A DNA stretch of 56,725 nucleotides, taken from positions 1-56,725 of the forward strand of contig JAKSRI010000018.1 of the NCBI GenBank assembly GCA_024403695.1. Reading direction: 5' to 3'. This document shows, in pieces, positions 34,173 to 43,773 of this stretch. How positions within the stretch are numbered: position 1 is the stretch's first letter; every line of letters starts with the position of its first letter. The position numbers were made by a program, and so were the translations under genes. Source of the DNA: Saccharofermentans sp. Lineage in GTDB: Bacteria > Bacillota > Clostridia > Saccharofermentanales > Saccharofermentanaceae. Below the pieces are notes generated by a model. It saw nothing but the letters and a program-made list of their open reading frames with translations, ran no database searches and was not told where the DNA came from.

Positions 34173-34574
34173 TCATTCTGCCCAGTTCTCGACTTGCAAC
34201 CCTCTAACACGTTCAAACTCTCTAGTGTTATTGGTTACCAGTACATAATTCAAAGACTTTGCATGTGCTGCGATCATTGTATCCATAGAACCAATCGGAG
34301 TCCCATTCCTCTCCAGCTCAGCTCTTATACATCCATAGCTCTCTGCAGCACGAGTATCATAATCAACTATATCTATGCGGGACAAAAGTAAAATCAAAGC
34401 GATCCGGTTCCGCTCTTTAGCCTGACATTTTTCAACTCCGTAAACCAACTCCGAATACGTTATGGAAGATATACATATCTCTTCCGGCTTGTGTTCAAGG
34501 AGTCTTTTAAATACAACTACAGGCTTTTTCTTTATGGCATAGATACAGATATTTGTATCTAACATATATCTCAT
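34173..34574 (-). CDS. vapC: VapC-family PIN-domain ribonuclease toxin
   Basis: 133 residues, standard for VapC. The acidic PIN residues are visible: Asp in YMLDTNICIYA (residue 6), Glu in TYSELVYG, Asp in GSMDTMIAAHA; the fourth position reads VTNNTREFERV, with Asn-Asn typical of the VapC subgroup. VapC toxins cut tRNA or rRNA at specific sites. 4-base overlap with vapB (ATGA). Confidence 0.93.
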   Translation of the reverse strand: MRYMLDTNICIYAIKKKPVVVFKRLLEHKPEEICISSITYSELVYGVEKCQAKERNRIALILLLSRIDIVDYDTRAAESYGCIRAELERNGTPIGSMDTMIAAHAKSLNYVLVTNNTREFERVRGLQVENWAE

Positions 34575-34798
34575 AATTCACACCTTTTTGAGTCTACGTC
34601 ACCAGGTCTTCCATCCTGCATGTAGTCATCTGAAAACAGCTCTACTGCCTGCATAAAGGATTCCCAGTTATTATCTTTTGGCATAATCATAACCACATCG
34701 CCAATCTTAGTGATGGCAACTTCATCCGAATTAAATCTATATTCCTTAGGTAATCGAACAGCCTGACTCCTGCCGTTCTCAAAAACTTTCGCTGTCAT
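34571..34798 (-). CDS. vapB: VapB-family antitoxin (AbrB/MazE-type)
   Basis: 75 residues: AbrB-like swapped-hairpin domain MTAKVFENGRSQAVRLPKEY and RFNSDEVAITKIGD, then an acidic toxin-binding tail. It neutralises VapC and represses the operon. The start is the ATG spaced from AAGGGGTG; a GTG four codons earlier overlaps that site and is unlikely. Confidence 0.9.
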   Translation of the reverse strand: MTAKVFENGRSQAVRLPKEYRFNSDEVAITKIGDVVMIMPKDNNWESFMQAVELFSDDYMQDGRPGDVDSKRCEL

Positions 34799-34832
34799 CA
34801 AAGTAATCACCCCTTAGTATTGTTTGTTAATA

Positions 34833-34862
34833 GTATATACCACGATATATACCTATATCAAC
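34833..34862 (-). promoter_or_regulatory. vapBC promoter with embedded operator
   Basis: Minus-strand TTGATA and TATACT, 18-base spacing. A perfect inverted repeat GTATATA-6-TATATAC (34834-34853) covers the -10 box and spacer, the expected VapBC autorepression site. Confidence 0.7.
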
Positions 34863-34886
34863 AATACATAATTACTCCGCACCCTA

Positions 34887-35429
34887 TTAATCTTCTCTTA
34901 CGATCATGGTAACAGCTGAAAGATTCTCACCTTCAAACTGGTTAGCATCAGAAATGCGTGTGCACATATAATCCATCCACTCCTCCGAAGAAATGGAAGT
35001 CATGGCATCAGCCATAACCGCAGGGTCAGATACATACTTGAAGAACTCAGAAGTTCCGCAGCAAATCTGATCCCCATCTTCCAGAGAATGGAATCCGTTA
35101 CTGAGGTTAATTACCTCGCCTCGCTTAATTATCTTGGCGTATACTCCGCCTCGGCGCTCGAGGTTAATATGCTGATCATCAATTCTAAGAAGCAAATACG
35201 CACAGCTAGGCGTAATCTCTTTATGAAACTCCTCGCAGAGCTCCTCCATAGTCATGGAAGTACAGCTACTAATAAGACCATTAATACTGATACTGTGGGC
35301 AATATCAAACGAATCATCTTTACTGGAAAACAGCAAAAGCATAGTAAGAGTCTTACTAAAGTTAAGAAATATGTTATCGCGGTATTCTCCCTGACCGCCA
35401 TCATGCATTAATGTGTAGTACTCGATCAT
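34887..35429 (-). CDS. PP2C-like protein lacking catalytic aspartates (pseudophosphatase)
   Basis: 180 residues. Segments line up with the upstream PP2C: AYLLLRIDDQHINLERRGGVYAKI is typical of the core strand pair, LEDGDQICCGTSEFFKYVSD parallels VYDGDTIIVCSDGVTDALSG, and GENLSAVTMIV parallels RQDNFTAVVIKL. The metal-binding SDG Asp is TSE here and the DN pair is EN, and the N-terminal DGMGG loop is absent, so catalysis is unlikely. It may bind the same partner as the phosphatase, or regulate it. Overlaps the phosphatase stop by 4 bases; last gene of the comM string. Family placement is by eye. Confidence 0.55.
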   Translation of the reverse strand: MIEYYTLMHDGGQGEYRDNIFLNFSKTLTMLLLFSSKDDSFDIAHSISINGLISSCTSMTMEELCEEFHKEITPSCAYLLLRIDDQHINLERRGGVYAKIIKRGEVINLSNGFHSLEDGDQICCGTSEFFKYVSDPAVMADAMTSISSEEWMDYMCTRISDANQFEGENLSAVTMIVRED

Positions 35430-36310
35430 ATAACTGGTTTTCCTAACTTGATTACAACTGCTGTAAAGTTATCCTGTCTAGGATTCTTACGACCCTTAAC
35501 CGCCATCTTAATATTAGATGCAGTATTCGCTGCTGATACGTGTGAACAGTGCTGGGCGATATTTCGACCGGACAATGCATCAGTAACGCCATCAGAACAT
35601 ACGATAATTGTATCACCATCATAAACTCTAATTGGCTTCACGGAATACAAAACGCGAACAACAACGTTACCCATAAAGTCAGTAAGCGCTCTGAACTTAG
35701 GATTGCCGTATACTGCAGATGTTGACTGTCCCTTCTTAACCAAACTGTGAATCAAAAGCGATCCATAATTCTGCTTCTGATTAAGAACCGTGGTCTCGCC
35801 TTTACGAACCAGCATAATCACGGAATCACCAACACTATAGAAATTCAGATAGTTATTAAGAATATTAACCATGGCAAGAGTCGCACCTGCCTGCTGCTTA
35901 TAGTGGTCCGCGATATAATCCGAAATCCGTCTAATGTTACGCGCATTCTCCTCGGTGGCAAAAAAGCTCAACGGGAAAAGATTACTAATATTCTCCACAA
36001 CATACTGGGAAACCTCATCGCCATAAGCAAGTCCGCCCATGCCGTCAGAAACACAGGCCACAATACCAGTCTTCTTGTAATCAACAAGTTCCGAAATATA
36101 AACAGAATCCTCCTGAGCTTCTCTTTTGCCCTTCTCATGGAAGTAAGCAACCTCAGGAGTCAGAATATCCATATTGATATCGATTTTACGATACTTGGTA
36201 TTAGCGAGATAAATTACGAGACCGAAGAGAAATATTGACACCAAAAACAGAATGGCACCGGCAGCAGTGCCAGCAATAATATCTCCTGATACATCAGAGA
36301 GTTCAGGCAT
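35426..36310 (-). CDS. Membrane-anchored PP2C-type Ser/Thr phosphatase
   Basis: About 294 residues. One N-terminal membrane helix (GDIIAGTAAGAILFLVSIFL) precedes a cytoplasmic PP2C domain with all metal-binding motifs: QEDSVYIS, CVSDGMGGLAYG, AGATLAMV, GDSVIML, CSDGVTDAL and RQDNFTAVVI. It should remove phosphate from Ser/Thr residues of membrane-associated targets. No Hanks-type kinase is in the window, unusual since prpC-prkC pairs are normally adjacent. Start set at MPELSDVSG, overlapping the upstream gene stop by 8 bases; the longer frame upstream reads the acidic tail out of frame. Confidence 0.82.
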   Translation of the reverse strand: MPELSDVSGDIIAGTAAGAILFLVSIFLFGLVIYLANTKYRKIDINMDILTPEVAYFHEKGKREAQEDSVYISELVDYKKTGIVACVSDGMGGLAYGDEVSQYVVENISNLFPLSFFATEENARNIRRISDYIADHYKQQAGATLAMVNILNNYLNFYSVGDSVIMLVRKGETTVLNQKQNYGSLLIHSLVKKGQSTSAVYGNPKFRALTDFMGNVVVRVLYSVKPIRVYDGDTIIVCSDGVTDALSGRNIAQHCSHVSAANTASNIKMAVKGRKNPRQDNFTAVVIKLGKPVI

Positions 36311-37322
36311 CCGAAGCATCATCTGAGTCACTATCATCAGACTCCTCGTCCTCTTCCTCATCGTTATCCTCGTCGGACTCGTCATCGTCGTCATCATCAT
36401 CAGACTCATCCTCAGACTCAGACTCCTCAGAACTCTCCAACTTAGTAACGATATATTTATTAATCATCTGACCAGTAAAATAAGCCATCATGTACTGGCA
36501 GAATCCAAAAGACAATGTGAGATAGATAAACACTGCGATAGCGTATCCAAAGAATGTGAAAGTAGAGAAAAGCAATACAGGAATCACTACGAGAACAAGA
36601 AGTTCAGCAATAATAAGTCCGAAGCAAGGAACTACCTTCAAAAGGAAGAACAAAATCGCATTCATATAAATCTTCTTAAGCGGAAGATCTACAGATACGA
36701 TCATCTGGTAAACCATGTTCTGAATAAGAATAAACACTAGGAACAGGAATACAAACATAGCTGATATTGCAGTTCCCACGCTATTATTCATACGGCTATA
36801 GAAAACGATAGAAAACAAGATAAGTGATGTGGTTACCAATGAGATTCCCATTGCCCACAGTGACTGCTTAAGATTGTTTACCATACCATCCTTAAAGTCA
36901 GAAAAGAAGAACACGCCCTCGTTACGGTACATATTACGGTAAATACGTGAGAATCCGCACTGGAAAGGTCCAATACAGAAAAGAGTTGTACCGAGAAGGA
37001 ACATGGCGATAAACAATACGATCAGATAGTAAAGCTGATAAACCGCTTCAGAACCGATGGCGTTATTAAGCTCATTACCTGCAATTCCCACCTTCTCCAT
37101 GGCAGCTACAAAGTTCTCTGGAAGGAACAATGAATTAAGCTGTGGCAGGAAGTAAACTGTCGCGAGGAAAGCTACAAAAGCCATAGGAATATTGAATATT
37201 ACGAACATGAGATTGGCAGACATAATATTAAGAATATAAGTGCCAAAAGATGAGAAGAAACTATAGACAGGGCCATGAGATTCTTCAACATAGTCTTTTT
37301 CTGGTACATTTTTAAGCTTCAT
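36303..37322 (-). CDS. Multi-span membrane protein with polyacidic tail, YesL/DUF624-like
   Basis: 339 residues. About six membrane spans (about 30-60, 97-120, 157-180, 187-207, 220-250, 255-280), with GPFQCGFSRIYRNMYRNEGV and DFKDGM between helices as in DUF624/YesL proteins. The last 45 residues are almost pure Asp/Glu/Ser (for example DDDDDDDESDEDNDEEEDEE), a cytoplasmic acidic tail that could be phosphorylated and so be a target of the phosphatase encoded next; that link is inference. TTGGAGAGATAAT precedes the ATG, 20 bases after trmFO. Confidence 0.65.
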   Translation of the reverse strand: MKLKNVPEKDYVEESHGPVYSFFSSFGTYILNIMSANLMFVIFNIPMAFVAFLATVYFLPQLNSLFLPENFVAAMEKVGIAGNELNNAIGSEAVYQLYYLIVLFIAMFLLGTTLFCIGPFQCGFSRIYRNMYRNEGVFFFSDFKDGMVNNLKQSLWAMGISLVTTSLILFSIVFYSRMNNSVGTAISAMFVFLFLVFILIQNMVYQMIVSVDLPLKKIYMNAILFFLLKVVPCFGLIIAELLVLVVIPVLLFSTFTFFGYAIAVFIYLTLSFGFCQYMMAYFTGQMINKYIVTKLESSEESESEDESDDDDDDDESDEDNDEEEDEESDDSDSDDASDA

Positions 37323-37342
37323 ATTATCTCTCCAAAAAACTT

Positions 37343-38677
37343 TTATTTACTAATTATATCAGCAAACTGGCAGATTTTTTCAATTGAACGTGCGGCAATT
37401 GCGGCATTCTTATCCTTCTTCTTTGTCTTTCCACGGAACTTACCAGGCATATTTGCAACGATACCAAAGTTCGCATTCATAGGAACGAACTTCTTAATAG
37501 ACTCATCAGATACATACAATGCCATAGATCCCATAACAGTCTCACTGTCTGGCACAAATGGTGGCTCTACACCAAGTGCCTTCATGGCAGCATAGTAACC
37601 AGCGAGGAATCCGGATGCAGTAGACTCGATATATCCCTCTACACCAGTAATCTGGCCAGCAAAGAAAATATCAGGATACTGTCTCATGGAATAGTCAGAA
37701 TTAAGCACCTTAGGTGAATTGAGATAAGTATTACGGTGCATAACACCCATACGATAGTACTCAGCTTTCTCCAAGCCAGGAATCATACCAAATACTCTCT
37801 TCTGCTCAGGCCACTTAAGACGTGTCTGGAAACCAACAAGGTTATACATGCTCTTCGCTCTGTCATCCTGACGAAGCTGGAGACACGCATAAGGTTCCTC
37901 ACCTGTTCTTGGGTCAATAAGACCAACTGGCTTCAGCGGACCAAATCTCATTGTGTCCTCACCACGGGAAGCCATTGTCTCGATAGGCATACATCCCTCA
38001 AAAACAATCTCTCTGTCAAAGCCCTTAACATCCGCTCTCTCGGCAGTGATAAGTGCATTATAAAAAGCGAGATACTCGTCCTTATTCATTGGGCAGTTAA
38101 TGTAGTCGTCACCGCCCTTACCATAACGGGATGCACGAAATGCAGTGCTCATATCGATACTATCTGCGGTAACGATAGGCGCTGCGGCATCAAAGAAATG
38201 AAGGTCACTGTCGCCAGTGAGACTCATAATGTCATCGTAAAGTGCCCCATCTGTAAGAGGACCTGTAGCAACAACTACAATGCCCTCACGTGGCACTTCA
38301 TTTATCTCTTCTTCGTGAATAGTAATATTAGGATCTGTCTTAATAGCGTTAGTGATATATCCAGAGAACTCATCGCGATCAACGGCCAAAGCTCCACCGG
38401 CAGGAACCTGCGCTTTATCAGCGGCCTCCATAATAAGAGAACCCATTATTCTAAGCTCTTCCTTAAGAAGGCCAACTGCGTTCTCGATATTACCAGCTCT
38501 TAATGAGTTACTACATACAAGCTCAGCATAGTTATCGCTGTGATGAGCCGGACTTTTACGAATGGACTTCATCTCATACAAATCAACATGAACTCCAAGA
38601 CGGCTCAGAATATGAGCTGCCTCACATCCGGCTAATCCAGCACCGATTACTTTTACTGTTGGCTTGTTATCACTCAT
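37343..38677 (-). CDS. trmFO: Folate/FAD-dependent tRNA uracil-54 methyltransferase
   Basis: About 444 residues. FAD-binding start VKVIGAGLAGCEAAHILSRL, YAELVCSNSLR, GGALAVDRDEFS, the catalytic-cysteine regions INCPMNKDEY and EGCMPIETMA, and GQITGVEGYIES. Makes ribothymidine at tRNA position 54 with methylene-tetrahydrofolate. Start set at MSDNKPTVK after AAGGGTGATGGCA, overlapping the topA stop by 8 bases. topA-trmFO adjacency is conserved in Firmicutes. Confidence 0.95.
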   Translation of the reverse strand: MSDNKPTVKVIGAGLAGCEAAHILSRLGVHVDLYEMKSIRKSPAHHSDNYAELVCSNSLRAGNIENAVGLLKEELRIMGSLIMEAADKAQVPAGGALAVDRDEFSGYITNAIKTDPNITIHEEEINEVPREGIVVVATGPLTDGALYDDIMSLTGDSDLHFFDAAAPIVTADSIDMSTAFRASRYGKGGDDYINCPMNKDEYLAFYNALITAERADVKGFDREIVFEGCMPIETMASRGEDTMRFGPLKPVGLIDPRTGEEPYACLQLRQDDRAKSMYNLVGFQTRLKWPEQKRVFGMIPGLEKAEYYRMGVMHRNTYLNSPKVLNSDYSMRQYPDIFFAGQITGVEGYIESTASGFLAGYYAAMKALGVEPPFVPDSETVMGSMALYVSDESIKKFVPMNANFGIVANMPGKFRGKTKKKDKNAAIAARSIEKICQFADIISK

Positions 38678-40832
38678 TGCCATCACCCTTGTCACTATCG
38701 GACTTCTTCTTTCGTGCATTGCTTGCGCACTCAGGGTTAGCACATCTTGGGTAAGCCTTGCCTCTGAAACGACGAAGGATCATGTAGCTACCACACTGCT
38801 CGCACTTCTTACCGTCGATAGGAAGATCCCATGAGATAAAGTCGCACTCAGCATTCTCACCCTTCTTATCACATACATAGAATGGCTTGCGACCCTTCTT
38901 AGTTCTTCTCAAAAGAAGTCCGGAACCACACTTAGGACAGTGTGCAGATACATCCGCCTCGATGTTACGAGTATAGGAACAATTAGGGAAACATGAGCAT
39001 GCGATGAACTTACCGTTACGGCCGTTCTTAATTACGAGGTCACCCTCACCACACTCAGGACACTTCTCACCAATCTTCTCTTCCTCAATCTTTACGGCCT
39101 TAATCTTCTCGTTAGCCTCTACGATTGTCTGGTGGAAAGATGGATAGAACTCAGAAAGGAGATCAACCCAGTCCTTATTTCCTTCTTCAACATCATCGAG
39201 CTGGTTCTCCATTCCTGCTGTGAAAGAAACATCTACAATATCTGTAAAGTTCTCATTAAGCATTCCTGTAACAACCTTACCGAGCTCAGTAATGAGAAGA
39301 GCCTTGTTTTCCTTATCGATATACTTACGGTCAAGTACTGTACTAATTGTCTTGGAATAAGTAGATGGTCTTCCGATACCATACTCTTCCATTGCCTTAA
39401 TAAGAGTAGCCTCTGTGTAATGTGGAGGTGGAAGAGTCTTCTTCTTATCGCAGATAGTCTTAAGGTTATTAAGCTTCTGACCTTCCTTAAGCTCAGGAAG
39501 AAGAATCTTATCTGTGTTTGTCTCTTCAGTCTCCTTATTCTCAGAAGCGATATCAGCATATGCCTCAAGGAAGCCTGGGAAATCGATTGTCTCACCCTGT
39601 GCTCTGAATACTCTTGTGCCACATGAAGCATCAACAGTAACGTTGTTTGTAACTGCATCTGCCATCTGGGAAGCAAGGAATCTCTCCCAAATGAGCTTAT
39701 AGAGCTTATACTGCTCTGGTCTCAAAGAAGACTTAACATCCTCTGGACTCAGATCAAAGTGTGCAGGTCTGATAGCCTCGTGTGCATCCTGTGAAGAATT
39801 TCTATTCTTAAACTCTCTCTTATATGGGCTCACAAAGTTCTTACCATAAGTCTCTGTAATAAGCTCATGGGATGCTGCAATTGCCTCCTCAGATACACGA
39901 ACAGAGTCTGTTCTGATATAAGTAACAAGGGCTGTCTGGCCATGACCCTGGATATCAACACCCTCGTATAACTGCTGTGCGATTCTAGTAGTTGTGCTAG
40001 TAGAGAAACCAAGTCGTCTTGAAGCTTCCTGCTGCATTGTAGATGTTGTAAATGGAGGAGCAGGCTTACGTGAACCCTTTGTCTTCTTTACAGAATCTAC
40101 TGTGAAAGGATTACCCTTTACATCAGAAGTAATAGCATTAGCCTCTTCCTCTGTAAGAATTCTTCCGTTCTTAGGCTTATCGATAGTAGAACCCTTCTTA
40201 GTTCCGAGATAGCGAAGCTTAAAGCTCTCCTTCTCATCTGTAGCAGAAGCGATGGCGCTAACGAGCCAGTAATCCTCAGACTGGAATGCATCAATCTCTG
40301 CATCTCTGTCCATTACAATCTTAGTTACAACAGACTGTACACGACCTGCAGAAAGACCTTTTCTAATCTTATTACAAAGAAGTGGGCTGAGCTCATATCC
40401 TACAAGACGGTCGAGCACTCTTCTTGCCTGCTGTGCGTTAACAAGGTCCATATCAATTGCTCTAGGATTCTCGATAGCAGCCTTAACTGCCTTCTTAGTA
40501 ATCTCATTAAATGTAATACGACACTCAGACGCGATATCGATCTTAAGTGCATGTGCTACGTGCCATGCAATAGCTTCTCCCTCACGGTCCGGGTCAGTCG
40601 CGATATAAACAAAGTCAGCATCCTTGGCAAGCTCAATAAGCTCTTTCTTTACCTTAGGATTCTTATCAATATAAATAGGCTTGAAATTGTTATTAACATT
40701 GATTCCCATTGAATTAACAGGAAGATCTCTAAAATGTCCAACTGTAGCAGTAACTTTATAGTTTACGCCCAAATATCGCTCAATTGTCTTCGCCTTTGCA
40801 GGTGACTCAACTATTACCAAATTCTTTCCCAT
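38670..40832 (-). CDS. topA: DNA topoisomerase I (type IA)
   Basis: 720 residues. TOPRIM start LVIVESPAKAKTIERYLG with ATDPDREGEAIAWH, the domain NAQQARRVLDRLVGYELSP, active-site tyrosine at about residue 305 in ALVTYIRTDSVRV, and three C-terminal zinc ribbons (CPECGEGDLVI, CPKCGSGLLL, CEQCGSYM). Relaxes negative supercoils. Gap of 80 bases from dprA; AGAGGATATATCG precedes the ATG. Confidence 0.97.
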   Translation of the reverse strand: MGKNLVIVESPAKAKTIERYLGVNYKVTATVGHFRDLPVNSMGINVNNNFKPIYIDKNPKVKKELIELAKDADFVYIATDPDREGEAIAWHVAHALKIDIASECRITFNEITKKAVKAAIENPRAIDMDLVNAQQARRVLDRLVGYELSPLLCNKIRKGLSAGRVQSVVTKIVMDRDAEIDAFQSEDYWLVSAIASATDEKESFKLRYLGTKKGSTIDKPKNGRILTEEEANAITSDVKGNPFTVDSVKKTKGSRKPAPPFTTSTMQQEASRRLGFSTSTTTRIAQQLYEGVDIQGHGQTALVTYIRTDSVRVSEEAIAASHELITETYGKNFVSPYKREFKNRNSSQDAHEAIRPAHFDLSPEDVKSSLRPEQYKLYKLIWERFLASQMADAVTNNVTVDASCGTRVFRAQGETIDFPGFLEAYADIASENKETEETNTDKILLPELKEGQKLNNLKTICDKKKTLPPPHYTEATLIKAMEEYGIGRPSTYSKTISTVLDRKYIDKENKALLITELGKVVTGMLNENFTDIVDVSFTAGMENQLDDVEEGNKDWVDLLSEFYPSFHQTIVEANEKIKAVKIEEEKIGEKCPECGEGDLVIKNGRNGKFIACSCFPNCSYTRNIEADVSAHCPKCGSGLLLRRTKKGRKPFYVCDKKGENAECDFISWDLPIDGKKCEQCGSYMILRRFRGKAYPRCANPECASNARKKKSDSDKGDGNE

Positions 40833-40912
40833 CGATATATCCTCTTTAATTCAACTTAATCAATATATTTCAAGACGAACGTCGCCATTTTCTACTAGTG
40901 TTACACTATAAG

Positions 40913-42142
40913 TCAGTTTTTTTGAATTGTCAAAACATACTTATCGCGGTCTGTCTCCACCTCACGATCGAACTCCATCTCCGTGAGAAGGCTCATCAAA
41001 CGGCCTGTATCCAGCAAAACCAACTTGGATAACTCATCAAAATTACGTGGTTTCTCTTCCACAAATATCTTAATTATGCTTTTCCATTCATCCTTCTCCA
41101 GACTCTCAGGAGAAGCCTTCATTTTACCGACCAGATCCTCACCAGGTACTGCCATAGAACCATTACACTTAATAAGTTCAGGATAGTTCTCACCATCCTC
41201 CTTAACCCTCTGCAGCACGATTCCTTTAATCCTATCCAGCAGCGTAGTGCTCTCGATAAGAGGCTCCGCACCATCCTTAATAAGCATCAGCCCTCCGATG
41301 CAATTCTCGGAATAAATACTATTAGGTAACACAAAGACGTCCTTCCCCTGCGCGCCGGCATAAGAAGCCGTGTGCAAAGTGCCGCTATATTTTCCGGCCT
41401 CCATAATCAGACACACGTCACTCAGAGCAGAAATGAGTCGATTACGTGCGGGAAAATACTGCTTAATTATCCCCTGTGACGGTGGCATCTCAGAGATGAC
41501 CAAACCGCGTTCGTATAATTCAGTATAGAGGGCGTCGTGCTGAAAAGGATAATGGACGTCAACGCCACCAGGTGTAACCGCTATGGTCTTTCCTCCGCTA
41601 TCTAAAGCAACACGGTGGGCCTGCCCGTCAATTCCTAAGGCTAGGCCAGACACCACCACCACGCCATGCTCACACAAATCCTTAACAAACTGCTCCGTGG
41701 CATACATAGAATAACGTCCAGGGTTACGAGAACCCACAAGGGCCGCTGACCCGCAGGTAAAAATATCCTTAAGAAACTCCGTGTGCCCCTTGGCGAAAAA
41801 CACCCGCGGCATCCCGGTAAGCTGACGCCATGGATACGGGTACTCCTCATCCTCAGCCGAGATGACCTTAATATCATGCGAGTCCGCCAGGCGTACATAC
41901 TCCCTTGCCTCACTAATACAATCATGAAGCATATTAACTACATGCTCCAGATTATTTATAGTCTTTCTGGAGATATCATTTCTATAAGCCAAGTCCAGAA
42001 TATATGCCAAGTTGTCAGGCACCAGTTCTCTATGACTTCTAATAATCTTCTTCTCCAGAAGTTCATCAACAGTATAAGCTGCCAGGCCGCCCTTCATCTT
42101 AAGAGCTGTATACTGACAGTCCAGTATCGAATTATTATCCAT
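40913..42142 (-). CDS. dprA: DprA/Smf DNA-processing protein
   Basis: 409 residues. N-terminal helical region, the Rossmann core (AALVGSRNPGRYS, VVVSGLALGIDGQAHR, GGVDVHYPFQH, YFPARNRLISALSD) and a C-terminal winged helix (KPRNFDELSKLVLLDTGRLM). DprA loads RecA on incoming single-stranded DNA in transformation. The usual SGSLITA motif reads YSGTLHTASYA. 9 bases after comM with AAAGGAGGATT. Confidence 0.93.
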   Translation of the reverse strand: MDNNSILDCQYTALKMKGGLAAYTVDELLEKKIIRSHRELVPDNLAYILDLAYRNDISRKTINNLEHVVNMLHDCISEAREYVRLADSHDIKVISAEDEEYPYPWRQLTGMPRVFFAKGHTEFLKDIFTCGSAALVGSRNPGRYSMYATEQFVKDLCEHGVVVVSGLALGIDGQAHRVALDSGGKTIAVTPGGVDVHYPFQHDALYTELYERGLVISEMPPSQGIIKQYFPARNRLISALSDVCLIMEAGKYSGTLHTASYAGAQGKDVFVLPNSIYSENCIGGLMLIKDGAEPLIESTTLLDRIKGIVLQRVKEDGENYPELIKCNGSMAVPGEDLVGKMKASPESLEKDEWKSIIKIFVEEKPRNFDELSKLVLLDTGRLMSLLTEMEFDREVETDRDKYVLTIQKN

Positions 42143-42151
42143 AATCCTCCT

Positions 42152-43705
42152 TTATCTATATCTATAAGCTGCGGCTTCAGCCACAACACTACAAGTAACG
42201 TCTTTCTCTTCATTCATATCTGCGATGGTTCGCCCCACGCGAAGGAGCTTGGTGTATCCGCGAGCGGAGAAACCTGACTTCTCCGCCAAGTCAGCTGCGT
42301 ATTTCACCACTTCACTGGACGCCCTTATAAGGTCCATATTCGAACCATCCATCAAACCATTAAATCGTGCACCTTTAAGATCCTTATATCGTTCTTTCTG
42401 AACATCCCAAACACGCGCTACCATCTCACGATAGACGCTGCTTAGATTCTCCTTCCCACTATTAGTGATGTTATACATGTCCTTAGATGAGATACTTCGC
42501 ATCTCCGCGAACAAATCTATTCTGTCGGCAAAAGGTCCCGCGATTTTATTAATGTATTTCTTACGCACTAGCGGAGAGCAGTTGCATTTGCTGCCGTTCT
42601 CGTAATACATGCCGCATCGACAAGGATTCCCTGCGCCAACAAAAAGAAAACGAGCAGGCATATTAAAGTCTTTGCCATCCTTCTGCATTCTCACCATATG
42701 CTCTTCCAGGGGTAATCTCAAACAGTCCAGAAGATAATTGGGAAAATCGCAAATCTCATCAGCCAAAACAATTCCATGATCTGCTAACACCAACTCTCCA
42801 GGAGACATATTCCTAGCCGACCCCAGAATTCTCGACGGTGTCATACCCGGATATATCCTTCTTAATGGTCTCACCGAGCTTAAGCACAGCGAGCTCCCAT
42901 CGTCCTTAGATATACCTGCTGCTTCCTTAATGGTGTAAAGCTCCGCCATCTCATCGTAAGTAAGAGGTGGCAACAACCCTCTAATGACATTTCCGGCGGT
43001 AGTCTTTCCACAACCAGGACTTCCCAGGAGCAAGATACTATGGTAACCACACGCCGCAATAACCAAAGCGCGCATTGCCTTCTCCTGCCCCTTCACACAC
43101 GAAAAGTCCAGGTCATCAGCCTCGTCATCTTCTATAATCTGTGCATCAAACTTCTGCCTAGGAATCAGCCCATCACATAAGTCCCTAATCTGACGTAAAT
43201 TCTCAAGTGGGTAGCCTTCCAAATTAGCTATGGATGCAGCATTAGCTTCACCGCTAGGAATGATCACCATGTCATAGTCAGATTTGTTATTACTCATAGA
43301 CATAAGTCTCGCCGCAGCACCAGGCGTACCATTAATAAACCCAGTAAGAGACAACTCTCCCTGAGCATAAATCCGCTTCCCAGCGAACTCGGGAAGCTGT
43401 CCCGACGCCATCAGAAGCCCAATCGCTATCGGCAAATCAAAGGACGATCCTGACTTATGAAGATATGCCGGTGATATAGATACAACTATATGTCCCTTAG
43501 GCACTTCATAACCTGAGGAAATCATCGCCGCATATATTCGACCTCTAGACTCTCTGATGACCGAACCACACAGCCCTATCACCTCGAAGGTAGGAATGCC
43601 CGGTGTTATGGAAATCTCTATCTCTGACTGAACCCCGACTGTACCCTCATTAAAACACGAAAACACCTTTACAACTTTCTGTCTTGTCCGTTTATTGGTA
43701 TCCAT
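42152..43705 (-). CDS. comM: ComM/YifB-type Mg-chelatase-like AAA+ ATPase
   Basis: 517 residues. N-terminal Lon-protease-like fold (IEISITPGIPTFEVIGL), AAA+ core with Walker A LLGSPGCGKTTAGN and Walker B region LVLADHGIVLADEICDF, the GAGNPCRCGMYYENG motif and a C-terminal helical lid (SGFSARGYTKLLRVGRTIAD). ComM is a hexameric helicase that extends branch migration in natural transformation. GGAGAAAGGTA precedes the ATG. First gene of a tight string through dprA, topA, trmFO and three signalling genes; preceded by the TTGTCGG array. Confidence 0.93.
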   Translation of the reverse strand: MDTNKRTRQKVVKVFSCFNEGTVGVQSEIEISITPGIPTFEVIGLCGSVIRESRGRIYAAMISSGYEVPKGHIVVSISPAYLHKSGSSFDLPIAIGLLMASGQLPEFAGKRIYAQGELSLTGFINGTPGAAARLMSMSNNKSDYDMVIIPSGEANAASIANLEGYPLENLRQIRDLCDGLIPRQKFDAQIIEDDEADDLDFSCVKGQEKAMRALVIAACGYHSILLLGSPGCGKTTAGNVIRGLLPPLTYDEMAELYTIKEAAGISKDDGSSLCLSSVRPLRRIYPGMTPSRILGSARNMSPGELVLADHGIVLADEICDFPNYLLDCLRLPLEEHMVRMQKDGKDFNMPARFLFVGAGNPCRCGMYYENGSKCNCSPLVRKKYINKIAGPFADRIDLFAEMRSISSKDMYNITNSGKENLSSVYREMVARVWDVQKERYKDLKGARFNGLMDGSNMDLIRASSEVVKYAADLAEKSGFSARGYTKLLRVGRTIADMNEEKDVTCSVVAEAAAYRYR

Positions 43706-43773
43706 TACCTTTCTCCAAAAATTTATTCAAGCGCCTGTTATCAATATTTTACAAGGTTTCGAAGAAAATATGT

